A stretch of 48,873 nucleotides of DNA from Chloroflexota bacterium (GCA_017743375.1 JAGHYX010000002.1:1-48873), one strand, 5' to 3'; counted from the stretch's first letter, positions 6,809 to 18,897 are shown. Numbers and translations are program-made. Notes: generated by a model not told the origin, from the letters alone.

Positions 6809-8734
6809 TCACTCAAATAGTCGTTCAAACTCCGCCCATGCCGCGGCCAGCGCACGCTCGGTTTCCTGATATTCGAGGCCCAAGGCGCGCAAGCGCGCAT
6901 AGTCGCTGCCGGCCTGCGCCATCTGCTCGTTGAGCGCGGCCAACTGCGCCTCCAGCGCTTGGATGCGCTGCTCGACCGCTGCCAGCGCCGCTTGCCGGCG
7001 TTGCTGTGCGTTCTTCGAGGGCGGGGGCGGGGACACAGGGCGCGCCGACGGCCTAGCCGGCTCCACTGCGGGGGTATTCGCCTCGCCGGCGGCCTCGCGC
7101 GCCTCCCGCCATTCGTCGTAGCTGCCCTTGAAGACCACGAAACGCCCCTCGCCTCCACCGGCCGGCTCGATGATCCACAACTGCGTGGCCAGCGCCGCGA
7201 TGAGATAACGGTCGTGCGAGACGAGCAGCAGCGTGCCGTCGAAGTGCTGGAGCGCCTCGGTCAGCGCTTCCTGAGACGGGATGTCCAGATGATTCGTCGG
7301 CTCGTCGAGCAACAATACATTCGCGCCTTGTAGCGCCAGGCGGGCCAGGGCCAGCCGCCCGCGCTCGCCGCCGCTGAGCATCTTCACCTGCTTAAAGTGG
7401 TCGTCGCCGCTGAACAGAAACTGGCCCAGCACGCGCCGCGCCTCGCCGGGCGTCAGGTCACGGCGGGTCGAGAGCAACGCTTCTAACAGGGTGTGCTCGG
7501 GGTTCAGCCCCTCGCCGGCTTGGGCGAAGTAGCCCAGCCGCACGCCCGCACCCAGCGCCAGCTCGCCATGTAGGGGCGGCAGCTCGCCGATGACGGTCTT
7601 CAGAAAGGTGGTCTTGCCGCTCCCGTTCGGGCCGATCAGCGCCACGCGCTCGCCACGCAAGAGCAGCAAGTCGGGAACGCGGAACAACACGCGGGCTGCT
7701 CCATCTACCCGGTAGCCGATCGCCAGGTCGCGCGCCGCCAGCACGCGGTCGCCGCTGCGGTCGCCACTGCGCAGGCGCAGCGCGAGCGCACGTTGCTGGG
7801 CCGGCTTCTCCAGGCGCTCCAGCCGGTTCAGCCGGCGCAGGCGGCCCTTGGCCTGGGCAGCATTCTGGCCGGCGAGGTTGCGACGGATGTATTCCTCCTG
7901 CTTGGCGATGAACGCCTGCTGGGCTTCGTATTCGGCCAACGCCCGCGCCTGGCGCTCAGCGCGCTGCTGGACGTACTCGGTGTATCCGCCGCGGTAAAAG
8001 GACAGCCGCGCGCGCCCATCGGCCTGTCGGGTCATCTCCCAGACGCGGTCGCATACCTCATCGAGGAAGTAGCGGTCGTGCGAGACGACGATCAGCGTGC
8101 CCGCCCATTTCTGGAGGAAACCTTCCAACCATTCGACGCCGGCTTGGTCCAAATGGTTGGTCGGCTCATCCAGCAACAGCAGGTCGGGAGACAGGAGGAG
8201 CAGGCGGGCCAGGTTCGCCCGCACCCGCTGGCCGCCGCTCAGCGCGCGCAGCGGCTGATGCCAGGCCGGCTCGGCCAGTCCCAAGCCGCTCAGCACGTGC
8301 TTGATCCGCGCCTCGACGATGTAGCCGCCCTTGAGTTCAAAGGCCTGTTGAAGCTCGCCGTAGGTTTCCAACGCGCGGCGCGCGTCGGGATGGCGCTGGT
8401 CGAGGCCGGCCAGCGTTGCCTCGATCTGCGCCATGCGCTCTCGGAGTGCGTTCAGCTCGGCGAAAGCTGAGCCGGCCAACTCCCAGGCCGTGCGATTGTC
8501 GCCATCCTCAGCGTCCTGGGCCAAGTAGCCGCGGGTGATGCCGCGCGCGACATGGATGACGCCCTCGGTGGGCGCTTCTTGGCCGGCGATCAGGCGCAGC
8601 AGCGTGGTCTTGCCGCAGCCGTTCGGGCCGACCAAGGCAATCTTGTCGCCGCGCGCGACGCTGAAGCTGAGGCCGGCAAAGAGGTCAAATGCGCCGAACG
8701 ACTTGCCGACGTTCGATCCGCTGACGATGGACAC
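6809..8734 (-). CDS. ABC-F family ATPase (ribosome-associated type)
   Basis: Soluble twin-ATPase protein with no membrane segments. Domain 1 has Walker A GPNGCGKTT, signature LSGGQRVRANLAR and Walker B LLLLDEPTNHLD. A charged linker follows (EYIRRNLAGQNAAQAKGR...), then domain 2 with GPNGSGKTT, LSGGERGRLALARLAL and LLLDEPTNHLD, and a C-terminal coiled coil (about the last 70 residues) like that of Uup. ABC-F proteins act on stalled ribosomes or, in some cases, give antibiotic protection; the subtype is not clear. The start is set at the GTG at 8734, which gives the usual VSIVSGSNVGKSF opening; an ATG at 8809 adds 25 residues, but it lies inside a dispersed repeat. Confidence 0.85.
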   Translation of the reverse strand: MSIVSGSNVGKSFGAFDLFAGLSFSVARGDKIALVGPNGCGKTTLLRLIAGQEAPTEGVIHVARGITRGYLAQDAEDGDNRTAWELAGSAFAELNALRERMAQIEATLAGLDQRHPDARRALETYGELQQAFELKGGYIVEARIKHVLSGLGLAEPAWHQPLRALSGGQRVRANLARLLLLSPDLLLLDEPTNHLDQAGVEWLEGFLQKWAGTLIVVSHDRYFLDEVCDRVWEMTRQADGRARLSFYRGGYTEYVQQRAERQARALAEYEAQQAFIAKQEEYIRRNLAGQNAAQAKGRLRRLNRLERLEKPAQQRALALRLRSGDRSGDRVLAARDLAIGYRVDGAARVLFRVPDLLLLRGERVALIGPNGSGKTTFLKTVIGELPPLHGELALGAGVRLGYFAQAGEGLNPEHTLLEALLSTRRDLTPGEARRVLGQFLFSGDDHFKQVKMLSGGERGRLALARLALQGANVLLLDEPTNHLDIPSQEALTEALQHFDGTLLLVSHDRYLIAALATQLWIIEPAGGGEGRFVVFKGSYDEWREAREAAGEANTPAVEPARPSARPVSPPPPSKNAQQRRQAALAAVEQRIQALEAQLAALNEQMAQAGSDYARLRALGLEYQETERALAAAWAEFERLFE

Positions 8735-8795
8735 CTGGGAATGATTGTAGCCCTGGGGACATCCCACAGCCGCGCAGCCGCCGGAAGGGTAAAGG

Positions 8796-8832
8796 GACGC
8801 ATCTGTCATGTTTCGCTCTGCTCAGCATCTAG
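8796..8832 (-). repeat. Dispersed repeat, left inverted copy
   Basis: Minus-strand copy of the CTGAGCAGAGCGAA repeat. Its 17-base core (8812-8828) is a perfect inverted match to 8889-8905. Confidence 0.7.
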
Positions 8833-8884
8833 GCGCTCGCTCAATCGAAGCCCAACGGCATCACCAAAGCCACATCCCACCCCA

Positions 8885-8917
8885 TGTCATGCTGAGCAGA
8901 GCGAAGCATCTAAAATC
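8885..8917 (+). repeat. Dispersed TGTCATxCTGAG repeat
   Basis: Begins TGTCATGCTGAG and continues GCGAAGCATCT. It belongs to a family of intergenic repeats also seen at 15890-15929 (minus) and 30240-30278 (plus). The 390-base gap between the ABC-F start and the PyrD-like gene (8735-9124) holds these repeats and no recognisable gene. Confidence 0.7.
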
Positions 8918-8959
8918 CTGACTGATCAAAGACCCGCGGAGTCACCAAGCCCCATGCCT

Positions 8960-8982
8960 CAGCGACCCCGCAGCGCTTCAGT
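8960..8982 (+). repeat. Short repeat flanking the hydrogenase cluster (left copy)
   Basis: A 23-base sequence (CCCCGCAGCGCTTCAGT at its right end) that recurs with about 20 of 23 identical bases at 15868-15890, on the other side of the hox cluster and in the same orientation. Confidence 0.65.
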
Positions 8983-9124
8983 CCACAGTGGAGATACCGC
9001 CCCTCTAAGACCAGCCAACCGGCCAGTCCAAATCTTGACCGAGCGCATAGTGCAGCGAAGCACACCATTCTATATCCTTACCCTCAAGACGAGCGCTTTG
9101 CAAACGCACCGCTGAGGCAGCGCG

Positions 9125-10201
<1,077 letters not shown>

Positions 10202-10210
10202 GGTATTGCG

Positions 10211-10767
10211 ATGGTGAACCAGTTGAATCGTCCCCCTTCCCCGGCCGGCAACGGCCAGCCCGACGCGCGCTTGTTGAGCGACAAGCGCTACAAGTTGATC
10301 GACGCGACGATGCGCCGCTACGGCTACCAGGGCCATGGCTTGATCGAAGCGCTGCACAGCGCCCAAGAAGCCTTTGGTTACTTGGACGATTTCACCTTGC
10401 GCCACATCGCGCGGACGCTGCGGTTGCCGCCAAGCAAGGTCTTCGGCGTGGCCACGTTCTACAACTACTTCACGCTCAAGCCGCAGGGCGCCCACACCTG
10501 CGTGGTCTGCCTCGGCACGGCTTGTTACATCAAAGGCGCGCGCGAGGTGCTGAACGCGATCGAGGCTGCGCATCAGGTGAAAGCCGGCGGAACGACCGCC
10601 GATAACCAGCTCTCCCTGCTAACGGCGCGCTGCTTTGGCTCGTGTGCCCTGGCGCCGGTGATCACCTTTGACGGCGAGACCATCGGCAAGGTCTCGCCCG
10701 ACCAGGTGGCCGACCTGATCGCCCAGCGCCTGGTCGGCGCAAGCCAAGTTCTGGAGCATGCCAAACC

Positions 10768-10771
<4 letters not shown>
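10211..10771 (+). CDS. hoxE: NAD-linked hydrogenase diaphorase subunit HoxE
   Basis: A 186-residue NuoE-like subunit of the bidirectional NiFe hydrogenase that carries one [2Fe-2S] cluster. After an N-terminal helical region ([26 protein letters not shown]), the thioredoxin-like domain holds the four cluster cysteines as C100-x4-C105 (CLGTAC) and C141-x3-C145 (CFGSC). It belongs to the HoxEFU diaphorase that exchanges electrons with NAD(H). A weak AAGG site precedes the ATG. It follows the PyrD-like gene by 9 bases, and its stop overlaps the hoxF start (ATGA), so translation is coupled. No other complex I genes are present, so Nuo is excluded. Confidence 0.93.
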
Positions 10772-12457
<1,686 letters not shown>

Positions 12458-12465
<8 letters not shown>

Positions 12466-13171
12466 GACGCTCACGATAAACGATCAGGAGATCAGCGCCG
12501 CCGAGGGCCAGACCCTGCTGGAGGCGGCGCGCGACGCGGGCATTTACATCCCCACCCTCTGCCATCTGGACGGCCTGACGGACGTGGGCGCGTGCCGGCT
12601 GTGCCTGGTGGAGATCGTCGGATCGAATAAGCTGATGCCGGCCTGTACGACGCGCGTCCAGGAGGGCATGGTGGTGTATACCGATACCCCTCGCTTGCGC
12701 GCCTATCGCCGGCAGATCGTCGAACTGCTCTTCGCCGAGCGCAACCATGTGTGCGCCGTGTGCGTGGCCAACGGCAACTGCGAGCTACAGAACATGGGCA
12801 TCGTCGTCGGCATGGACCACGTTCGGTATGACTATTTGTTCCCGAAGCTCGGCGTGGACCTCTCGCACGAGCGGTTCGGCATGGACCACAACCGCTGTAT
12901 CCTGTGCACGCGCTGCGTGCGCGCCTGCGACCAGATCGAGGGCGCGCACACGCTGGACGTCCTCGGTCGCGGCGCGCATTCGATGATCGTCCACGACATG
13001 AACGTGCCCTGGGGCGAGGCAACCACCTGCACCAGTTGCGGCAAGTGCGTGATGGCCTGTCCCACCGGCGCGCTCTTCAAGCAGGGATCTACGGTGGCCG
13101 AGATGGTCCACAACGCCGAGAAGCTGGCCTTCCTGCGGGCCGCGCGCGAGCGGCGGGTGTGGAATGTGTAA
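12458..13171 (+). CDS. hoxU: NAD-linked hydrogenase Fe-S subunit HoxU
   Basis: A 237-residue electron-relay subunit that links the diaphorase to the hydrogenase module. It has an N-terminal [2Fe-2S] ferredoxin domain (C35, C46, C49, C63: LCHL ... GACRLC ... ACTT), then the NuoG-type His/Cys motif ([12 protein letters not shown], about residues 97-108) and two [4Fe-4S] motifs ([11 protein letters not shown] and [12 protein letters not shown]). All expected ligands are present. A GGAGG ribosome site lies inside the end of hoxF. The 122-base gap to hoxY is the only long gap in the cluster and appears to contain a promoter. Confidence 0.94.
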
Positions 13172-13237
13172 TGGATGGGTTCACGGCGGGGCAAGTCTGA
13201 CCTCACGCGGAGAGCGCAGGAAAGCTCAGTTTGCTGT

Positions 13238-13260
13238 TGCCCCTATTGGTGAATGCAACC
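13238..13260 (+). repeat. Recurring intergenic motif upstream of hoxY
   Basis: TGCCCC followed by TATTGGTGAATGCAACC. This is the clearest copy of the motif also seen at 2971-2995 and partly at 38876-38892. It ends 20 bases before the putative hoxY -10 box. Confidence 0.5.
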
Positions 13261-13280
13261 CCCGTGTAATCAGGATGCGT

Positions 13281-13286
13281 TAGAGT
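13281..13286 (+). promoter_or_regulatory. Putative -10 box of hoxY (leaderless)
   Basis: TAGAGT sits 7 bases before the hoxY ATG, and no Shine-Dalgarno sequence is present. A transcript starting at or next to the ATG is expected. No -35 hexamer is recognisable, so an activator may be needed. Confidence 0.4.
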
Positions 13287-13293
13287 AGCTGCC

Positions 13294-13842
13294 ATGAGCG
13301 AGAAGATTCGGTTTGCCAGCGTGTGGTTGGGCGGATGTTCGGGTTGCCACATGTCGTTCCTCGACCTGGATGAATGGCTGTTCGACTTGGCCCAAGCGGT
13401 CGAGGTGGTCTATAGCCCGGTGGCGGACATCAAGGCATTTCCAGAGAATGTGGACGTCACCCTAGTTGAGGGCGCGATCGCCAACCAGGACCATTTGGAG
13501 CTGATCCACACCATCCGAAAGAACAGCAAGCTGGTGGTGTCGTTCGGCGACTGCGCGGTGACGGGCAACGTGACGGCGATGCGCAACCCGCTGGGCGAGG
13601 CCGATGTGGTGTTATCGCGCGCGTATCAGGATGCGCAATTCCTGAACCCGCAGATACCCCACGACGATGGGATCGTGCCGCCGTTGACGGCGCAGGCGCT
13701 GCCGGTGCACGCCGTCGTGCCGGTGGACTTGTATATCCCCGGCTGCCCGCCGCCGGCCAAGCGCATCCGCGGCGTCTTGCAAGCGCTGCTGGAGGGCCAA
13801 TCGCCTGAGATGATCGGGCGCGAGATGTTGAAGTTCGGCTGA
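13294..13842 (+). CDS. hoxY: NiFe hydrogenase small subunit HoxY
   Basis: A 182-residue small subunit of a cytosolic group 3d NiFe hydrogenase. It binds the proximal [4Fe-4S] cluster through C15, C18 (GGCSGCHMS), C87 ([10 protein letters not shown]) and C151 (IPGCPPPA). There is no Tat signal peptide and no C-terminal medial/distal cluster domain, as expected for the short cytosolic form. It passes electrons from the Ni-Fe site in HoxH to HoxU. The ATG has no ribosome site but lies 7 bases after a -10-like hexamer, so leaderless translation is likely. hoxH follows 19 bases downstream. Confidence 0.94.
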   Translation: MSEKIRFASVWLGGCSGCHMSFLDLDEWLFDLAQAVEVVYSPVADIKAFPENVDVTLVEGAIANQDHLELIHTIRKNSKLVVSFGDCAVTGNVTAMRNPLGEADVVLSRAYQDAQFLNPQIPHDDGIVPPLTAQALPVHAVVPVDLYIPGCPPPAKRIRGVLQALLEGQSPEMIGREMLKFG

Positions 13843-13861
13843 ACCAACCGGAGAGGAGAAG

Positions 13862-15301
13862 ATGACCCGTCGCGTTGTGATTGACCCAGTCACCCGCATT
13901 GAGGGACACGCCAAAATCTCGATATACCTGGACGAAGCCGGCGAAGTGCGCGATGCGCGCTTTCACGTCGTGGAGTTTCGCGGCTTCGAGAAGTTCTGCG
14001 AGGGCCGCCCGCTGGGCGAGATGGCCGGCATCACCGCGCGGGTGTGCGGCATCTGCCCGGTGAGCCACCTGCTGGCCAGCGCCAAGGCCGGTGACGACAT
14101 CTTCGCGGTGACCATCCCGCCCGCCGCCGAGAAGCTGCGCCGGCTGATGAACCTGGGCCAGATCGTGCAATCGCACGCGCTGAGCTTCTTCCACCTCAGC
14201 TCGCCCGACCTGCTGCTGGGCTACGACAGCGATCCAAGCCAACGCAACTTATTCGGCCTGATCGCCCAACACCCCGACTTCGCGCGGGGCGGCATCCGGC
14301 TGCGCCAGTTCGGCCAGGAGGTGATCGAGCTGTTGGGTGGGCGCAAGATTCACCCGGCCTGGGCGGTGCCGGGCGGCGTGCGCGAGCCGCTCTCGGCGGC
14401 CAACCGCGACTACCTGCGCAGCCGGCTACCGGAAGCCTTCGCCACTGTCCAATCGGCGCTGGCGTTCTTCAAGCAGTATGCCGAGACGCACGCCGAGGAA
14501 GTCGATCATTTCGGCAACTTCCCCACCCTCTTCGCCGGCCTGGTCAGCAAGGAGGGCGGGCTGTGGGAGCACTACGACGGCTACCTGCGGATCGTGGACA
14601 GCGAGGGGCGCATCCTGGTTGATCAATTCGACCCGCGCCGATACGCGGAGATTATCGGCGAAGCGGTGGAGCCGTGGTCTTACCTGAAGTCGCCCTATTA
14701 CAAACCGCTCGGCTATCCCGACGGGGCCTATCGCGTCGGGCCGCTGGCGCGGCTGAACATCTGTAGCAGCATGGGCACGCCGCTGGCCGATGCCGAGCTG
14801 GCCGAGTTCCGCCGGCGCGGGAACGCCCAAGGCATCGTGACTTCCTCGTTCATGTATCACTACGCCCGGCTGATCGAGATCCTGGCCGCGCTGGAGCGCA
14901 TCCAGATGCTGCTGGAAGACGCCGACATACTCTCGCCGCGCGTGCGGGCCAGCGGCGGCATCAACAAGTTGCACGGCGTGGGGGTGAGCGAGGCCCCGCG
15001 CGGCACGCTCTTCCACGACTACGAGGTGGACGAGCGCGGCATGATCCGGCGGGTGAACCTGATCATCGCCACCGGCCAGAATAACATCGCCATGAACCGC
15101 ACCGTGAAGCAGATCGCCCAGCACTGGATCCACGGCGCGACGAACGGCATCCCCGAAGGGCTGCTGAACCGCGTCGAGGCCGGCATCCGCGCCTTTGACC
15201 CTTGCCTGAGCTGCTCCACGCACGCCATCGGCCAGATGCCGATGGTGGTGACGCTGATCGACAGCCAAGGACGGGTGATCGCCGAGGCCAGGCGTGATTA
15301 A
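13862..15301 (+). CDS. hoxH: NiFe hydrogenase large subunit HoxH
   Basis: The 479-residue catalytic subunit that holds the Ni-Fe(CN)2CO site and interconverts H2 with protons and electrons. The N-terminal ligand pair is C62/C65 in [10 protein letters not shown], and the C-terminal pair is C448/C451 in DPCLSCSTH. The 25 residues after H454 form the tail that a maturation protease removes after nickel insertion. [16 protein letters not shown] at the start is the other hallmark of the family. A GGAGAGGAG ribosome site precedes the ATG. The stop overlaps hoxW by 8 bases. Sequence and operon support NAD-linked group 3d; direction in vivo (H2 uptake or fermentation) cannot be told. Confidence 0.96.
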   Translation: MTRRVVIDPVTRIEGHAKISIYLDEAGEVRDARFHVVEFRGFEKFCEGRPLGEMAGITARVCGICPVSHLLASAKAGDDIFAVTIPPAAEKLRRLMNLGQIVQSHALSFFHLSSPDLLLGYDSDPSQRNLFGLIAQHPDFARGGIRLRQFGQEVIELLGGRKIHPAWAVPGGVREPLSAANRDYLRSRLPEAFATVQSALAFFKQYAETHAEEVDHFGNFPTLFAGLVSKEGGLWEHYDGYLRIVDSEGRILVDQFDPRRYAEIIGEAVEPWSYLKSPYYKPLGYPDGAYRVGPLARLNICSSMGTPLADAELAEFRRRGNAQGIVTSSFMYHYARLIEILAALERIQMLLEDADILSPRVRASGGINKLHGVGVSEAPRGTLFHDYEVDERGMIRRVNLIIATGQNNIAMNRTVKQIAQHWIHGATNGIPEGLLNRVEAGIRAFDPCLSCSTHAIGQMPMVVTLIDSQGRVIAEARRD

Positions 15302-15797
15302 GGCACGGACGGTTGACTATCTGATCATCGGCTATGGCAACACGCTGCGGGGCGATGATGGCGCCGGGCCGCGCGTGGCCGAGGCGGTCGCCGGCTGGGG
15401 CCTGCCCAACGTTCGGGCCATCAGCGCCGCCCAATTGACGCCGGAGCTGGCCGAAGCGCTGGCCGGCGCGGAGGTCGTCATCTTCGTGGATGCACAGGTC
15501 GGCCAGGCCGCTGGCGGGCCGGCAGCGTCCATCACGTTTGAGCCTCTCGCTGCCGATGATGAGCGACCTTTAGAGGCCCATCGGAGCGATCCGCGCCGGC
15601 TATTGGCCCTCACCCGCTGGCTCTATGGCCGCTGCCCGAGCGCGTGGCTGATCGCGATCCCTGGCGTATGCTTCGACTTCGGCGAGGCGCTCTCTGCTGT
15701 GGCACAGCAGGGCGTGGATGAGGCCCTGCGGCGCATCCGCGCTCTGCTTGTCGGCCAGCAGAATCTTGCCTACGGCGCAAGGGGCGAGCCAGCCTGA
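15294..15797 (+). CDS. hoxW: Hydrogenase maturation endopeptidase HoxW
   Basis: A 167-residue HybD/HycI-type protease that would cut the HoxH C-terminal tail once nickel is in place. The N-terminal [12 protein letters not shown] motif (about residues 14-25) carries the first metal-binding acidic residue, and FVDA (about 64-67) carries the next. The His normally found near residue 90 may be the one in EAHRSDP. It begins with GTG inside the hoxH stop region, so translation is probably coupled. It is the last gene of the cluster. The general hyp maturation genes are absent from the window and must be elsewhere. Confidence 0.9.
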   Translation: MIKARTVDYLIIGYGNTLRGDDGAGPRVAEAVAGWGLPNVRAISAAQLTPELAEALAGAEVVIFVDAQVGQAAGGPAASITFEPLAADDERPLEAHRSDPRRLLALTRWLYGRCPSAWLIAIPGVCFDFGEALSAVAQQGVDEALRRIRALLVGQQNLAYGARGEPA

Positions 15798-15867
15798 GTT
15801 CAGATCGGGCCGCCTAGGCTGACGGAGCTTTCACGATACACGACAAACTTAACGTGAGGTCGGATCG

Positions 15868-15929
15868 CAGCGGCTCCGCAGCGCTTTAGTTGAGCGCACG
15901 TTAGATCCTTGGTCGCGCTCAGGGTGACA
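15868..15929 (-). repeat. Repeat block right of the hydrogenase cluster
   Basis: Two elements. 15868-15890 repeats the 23-base sequence of 8960-8982. 15890-15929 is a minus-strand copy of the TGTCAYYCTGAG repeat that ends TGCGCTCAA, the same length class as 30240-30278. The 286-base gap 15798-16083 has no gene besides these repeats and the moxR -10 box. Confidence 0.65.
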
Positions 15930-16071
15930 GGGGGAAGGTGAGGTCTGGCGACCCCGCGTGCTCAATTCGCAACAATGATATGAGTGATGCGCTTGCGGAT
16001 AACCAACACGTGCGCCCAACCGCGCAACTTCTCCTTCCGAGTTGGAACGCTCCCTGAGAAGCAGCGCTCCC

Positions 16072-16077
16072 TATAAT
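16072..16077 (+). promoter_or_regulatory. -10 box of moxR (leaderless)
   Basis: A perfect TATAAT lies 6 bases before the ATG at 16084. There is no ribosome site and no clear -35 hexamer. The likely transcription start falls on or beside the start codon. Confidence 0.6.
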
Positions 16078-16083
16078 GCGGGC

Positions 16084-17073
16084 ATGACCGACGCGAGCGC
16101 GATGACGCCGGAGCGGTTCACCGAGATCGCGCAGCAGATCGAGGCCCAGGTCTCTCGCGTGATCGTGGGCCAGCGCGACGTGATTCGGCATACGCTCATC
16201 GCGATCATCGCCGGCAACCACGTGCTGTTGGAGGGCGTGCCCGGCCTGGGCAAGACCAGCCTGGTGCGCGCCTTCGCCGATGCGCTGAGCTTGCGCTTCG
16301 TGCGCATCCAGTTCACGCCCGACCTGATGCCGGCCGATATCGTCGGCACCGACATCCTGGAGGAACAGGAGGGCGGGAAGCGCGGCTTCCGCTTTCAGCC
16401 GGGGCCGATCTTCGCCAACCTGGTCCTCGCCGACGAGATCAACCGCGCCACCCCCAAGACCCAATCGGCGCTGCTGGAAGCCATGCAGGAGCGCACCGTG
16501 AGCGTGCTCGGCCGGACCTACGCCACCAGCAAGCCCTTTTTCGTGCTGGCTACACAAAACCCGATAGAGATGGAAGGCACATATCCGCTGCCGGAGGCCC
16601 AGCTCGATCGCTTCATGTTCAAGCTCAACGTGCGCTTCCCGAACGTGGACGAGCTGACGGCGATCATCGAGCAGACCACCGGCGACAAGGCCGGCCGCGC
16701 CGAAAAGGTGACCGACGGCAACACCTTGATCGCGATGAGCCAGTTCGCGCGCCAGGTGCCGGCAGCGTCACACGTCACGCGCTTCGCCGCGGCGCTGGTG
16801 ACTGCCACGCATCCAGACGGCGAGGGCGCCACAGAGATGGTGAAGAAGTATGTGCGCTACGGGGCCAGCCCGCGCGGCGCGCAAGCGCTGCTGCTCGGCG
16901 GGCGCGTGCTGGCGCTCATGAACAACCGCTATAACGTCGCCATCGAGGACCTAAAAGCGCTCGCCCCGGCCGCCCTGCGCCATCGCATTCTGTTGAACTT
17001 TGAAGGCCAGGCCGAGGGCATCTCGACCGACGACGTGATCGCAGACGTGTTGAGCAAACTCAAAGTCATCTGA
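16084..17073 (+). CDS. MoxR-family AAA+ ATPase
   Basis: A 329-residue AAA+ ATPase of the MoxR type. Walker A is GVPGLGKTS (about residues 50-58), Walker B is VLADEINRA (about 114-122), and the sensor/arginine region contains ATQNPIEMEGTYPLPEAQ and LDRF. MoxR proteins are chaperone-like and usually sit next to DUF58 and von Willebrand factor A genes whose products they help assemble. None follows here; rlmN begins 3 bases after the stop. The start is ATG 16084, since a perfect TATAAT is 6 bases upstream; an in-frame TTG at 16042 lies upstream of that promoter and is rejected. Confidence 0.9.
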   Translation: MTDASAMTPERFTEIAQQIEAQVSRVIVGQRDVIRHTLIAIIAGNHVLLEGVPGLGKTSLVRAFADALSLRFVRIQFTPDLMPADIVGTDILEEQEGGKRGFRFQPGPIFANLVLADEINRATPKTQSALLEAMQERTVSVLGRTYATSKPFFVLATQNPIEMEGTYPLPEAQLDRFMFKLNVRFPNVDELTAIIEQTTGDKAGRAEKVTDGNTLIAMSQFARQVPAASHVTRFAAALVTATHPDGEGATEMVKKYVRYGASPRGAQALLLGGRVLALMNNRYNVAIEDLKALAPAALRHRILLNFEGQAEGISTDDVIADVLSKLKVI

Positions 17074-17076
17074 GCG

Positions 17077-18264
17077 ATGCATGCGCCCACTTCTCTCTAC
17101 GATCTGACCCGTGATCAGCTCGCGCGCCAGCTCGCTGAGTGGGGCGAGCCGCCCTTCCGCGCCCGTCAAATCTGGAGCTGGCTCTATCAGCGCCTGGTCA
17201 CCGACATTGACGAGATGACCGACCTGCCCAAGCCACTGCGCGCCAAGCTCAAGGCAACGTATGTCCTGGGACGGCTGGTCGTCATCAGGGAGCAGCGATC
17301 GTCCGACGGTTGGACGCGCAAATGGCTGTTCAAACTGGCCGACGGCAGCGAGATAGAGACCGTGCTGATGGAATACGACGGCGTGCGCCGAACCGCCTGC
17401 GTCTCCTCACAGGCCGGCTGCGCCATGGCCTGCGCGTTCTGCGCCACCGGCCAAATGGGCTTTATGCGCAACTTGCGCGCCGGTGAGATCGTCGAGCAGG
17501 TGATCTGGGTGGCGCGCACGCTGCGCGAGGCGCGGTCATCCGACGACGATGCGCCGCAGCGGCTGAGCAATGTGGTGCTGATGGGGATGGGCGAGCCGTT
17601 CGCTAACTACAACGCAGTGATGGAAGCCATCGCACGGCTGACCGAGCCGGCGGAAGCGGGCGGGTTTGGGCTGGGCGCGCGCAAGATCACCCTCTCCACC
17701 GTCGGGCTGGTCCCCGGCATCCGCCGCTTCGCCGAGGCGGGCAGCCAGGTGAATCTGGCCATCTCGCTCCACGCCGCCACCGATGACCTGCGCAACCGGC
17801 TGGTGCCCATCAACCAGCGCTATCCGCTGGCCGAGCTGGTGAAGGCGACGCGCGAATACATCGCGCGCACCAACCGCCGGGTGAGCTACGAATGGGCGCT
17901 GATTGACCAGGTGAACGACAGCCAGGAGCAGGCGTGGGCGCTCGTCGATCTGGTGCGCAAGACCAACCCCAGGCCGGGGGTGAATCTGGTGCACGTCAAT
18001 TTAATTCCGCTCAACCCGACCGAGGGATACGCGGGGCGCGCTGCGAGCCGGGCGAGCACCGGCGCGTTTCGGGCCATCTTGGCGCAAGCCGGCATCCCCG
18101 TCACCGTGCGCGTCCGGCGCGGCATAGACATCGCGGCCGGCTGCGGGCAATTACGCGCGCAGGTGGCCGCCAGCAACACAAACGCAGAGGCGAATGAACC
18201 ACCGTCCATTCGCCTCGCATATCAGGCTCACGAAGGGGATGCCGTTACTTGCCGCTCGTCTTGA
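17077..18264 (+). CDS. rlmN: Dual-specificity rRNA/tRNA methyltransferase RlmN
   Basis: A 395-residue radical-SAM enzyme that methylates C2 of an adenosine in 23S rRNA (A2503 in E. coli numbering) and in some tRNAs. The [4Fe-4S] cysteines are C115, C119 and C122 (GCAMACAFC). The two catalytic cysteines are C108 (ACVSSQAG) and C356 (AAGCGQLR). The N-terminal RNA-binding helix (DLTRDQLARQLAEWGEPPFRA) is typical. The C-terminus runs about 35 residues past the last conserved motif, and its last 20 bases overlap the 3' end of rpmB on the other strand. It follows moxR by 3 bases and is probably co-transcribed with it. Confidence 0.94.
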   Translation: MHAPTSLYDLTRDQLARQLAEWGEPPFRARQIWSWLYQRLVTDIDEMTDLPKPLRAKLKATYVLGRLVVIREQRSSDGWTRKWLFKLADGSEIETVLMEYDGVRRTACVSSQAGCAMACAFCATGQMGFMRNLRAGEIVEQVIWVARTLREARSSDDDAPQRLSNVVLMGMGEPFANYNAVMEAIARLTEPAEAGGFGLGARKITLSTVGLVPGIRRFAEAGSQVNLAISLHAATDDLRNRLVPINQRYPLAELVKATREYIARTNRRVSYEWALIDQVNDSQEQAWALVDLVRKTNPRPGVNLVHVNLIPLNPTEGYAGRAASRASTGAFRAILAQAGIPVTVRVRRGIDIAAGCGQLRAQVAASNTNAEANEPPSIRLAYQAHEGDAVTCRSS

Positions 18265-18433
18265 CCAGCGTGCGCAACGCCTTGGTGGAGATCATCACCG
18301 TCTGCATGCGGCCGTTGATCAGCATGCGGCGGCGCTGCAAGTTCGGCTTCCACTTGCGGTTGGTCAATTTAAATGAGAACGAGCGCGAGTGCCCAAAGCT
18401 CGTCTTCTTACCAGTCAGCACACACTTCGCCAT
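18245..18433 (-). CDS. rpmB: 50S ribosomal protein L28
   Basis: A 62-residue basic ribosomal protein. MAKCVLTGKKTSFGHSRSFS at the start, the LTNRKWKPNLQ core and the end STKALRTLVKTSGK are typical of L28. An AGGAG ribosome site precedes the ATG. A minus-strand TAGAAT (18488-18493) may be its -10 box, which would give a leader of about 50 bases. The gene is monocistronic and divergent from the yloU-fakA-degV unit. This rpmB/yloU/fakA neighbourhood is conserved in many Gram-positive bacteria. The 3' end overlaps rlmN. Confidence 0.95.
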   Translation of the reverse strand: MAKCVLTGKKTSFGHSRSFSFKLTNRKWKPNLQRRRMLINGRMQTVMISTKALRTLVKTSGK

Positions 18434-18495
18434 CGGTCATGCTCCTGACGGGCTTGATTTAAAATCTCTTAGGACTGAAACTTTGTCATTCTACC

Positions 18496-18897
18496 ATGCA
18501 CACGTCATCGAACGCTGCGCCGGTTGAGCAGACGGAGGGGCACGCCAAAGTTGGCGGCGTCATTGCGATCGCGCCGCGGGTGGTGTTCACGCTCGCCCTC
18601 AACGCGGCGCTGAGCACGTATGGCGTCGTGGGGATCGCCTCGCGTTTCACCGGCTTCGATTGCACCCACACCGACCCTCGGCGCGGCCTGGAGATCCAAG
18701 CGCGAGAGGACCCGTTGACCGGCACCAAGCGGGTGACGGTGGACATTCACATCATCGCTGAATATGGCGTGCGCATCCCCGCCGTGACGAGCAGCTTACA
18801 GCACCAAGTGCGCTACAACATCGAACGGAGCACCGGCTACATCGTGGACGCAGTAAACGTCCACGTGACGGGTCTGCGCGTGACGCACGCAGATTGA
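18496..18897 (+). CDS. Asp23/Gls24 (YloU-like, DUF322) family protein
   Basis: A 133-residue protein of the Asp23 family, with GHAKVGGVIAIAPRVV at the N-terminus, a central VTVDIHIIAEYGVRIPAV strand-helix and the end VDAVNVHVTGLRV. The molecular function of this family is poorly known; in Firmicutes it is near the envelope or stress-linked, and its gene often precedes fakA, as here. No Shine-Dalgarno sequence is seen before the ATG. The stop lies just before the start region of fakA. Confidence 0.87.
   Translation: MHTSSNAAPVEQTEGHAKVGGVIAIAPRVVFTLALNAALSTYGVVGIASRFTGFDCTHTDPRRGLEIQAREDPLTGTKRVTVDIHIIAEYGVRIPAVTSSLQHQVRYNIERSTGYIVDAVNVHVTGLRVTHAD

Noticed and set aside
9036-9076. Promoter TTGACC ... 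TATATC before the PyrD-like/hox operon
   Set aside because: The two hexamers are 29 bases apart, too far for a sigma-70 promoter, and the gene starts about 50 bases further on with no other support.
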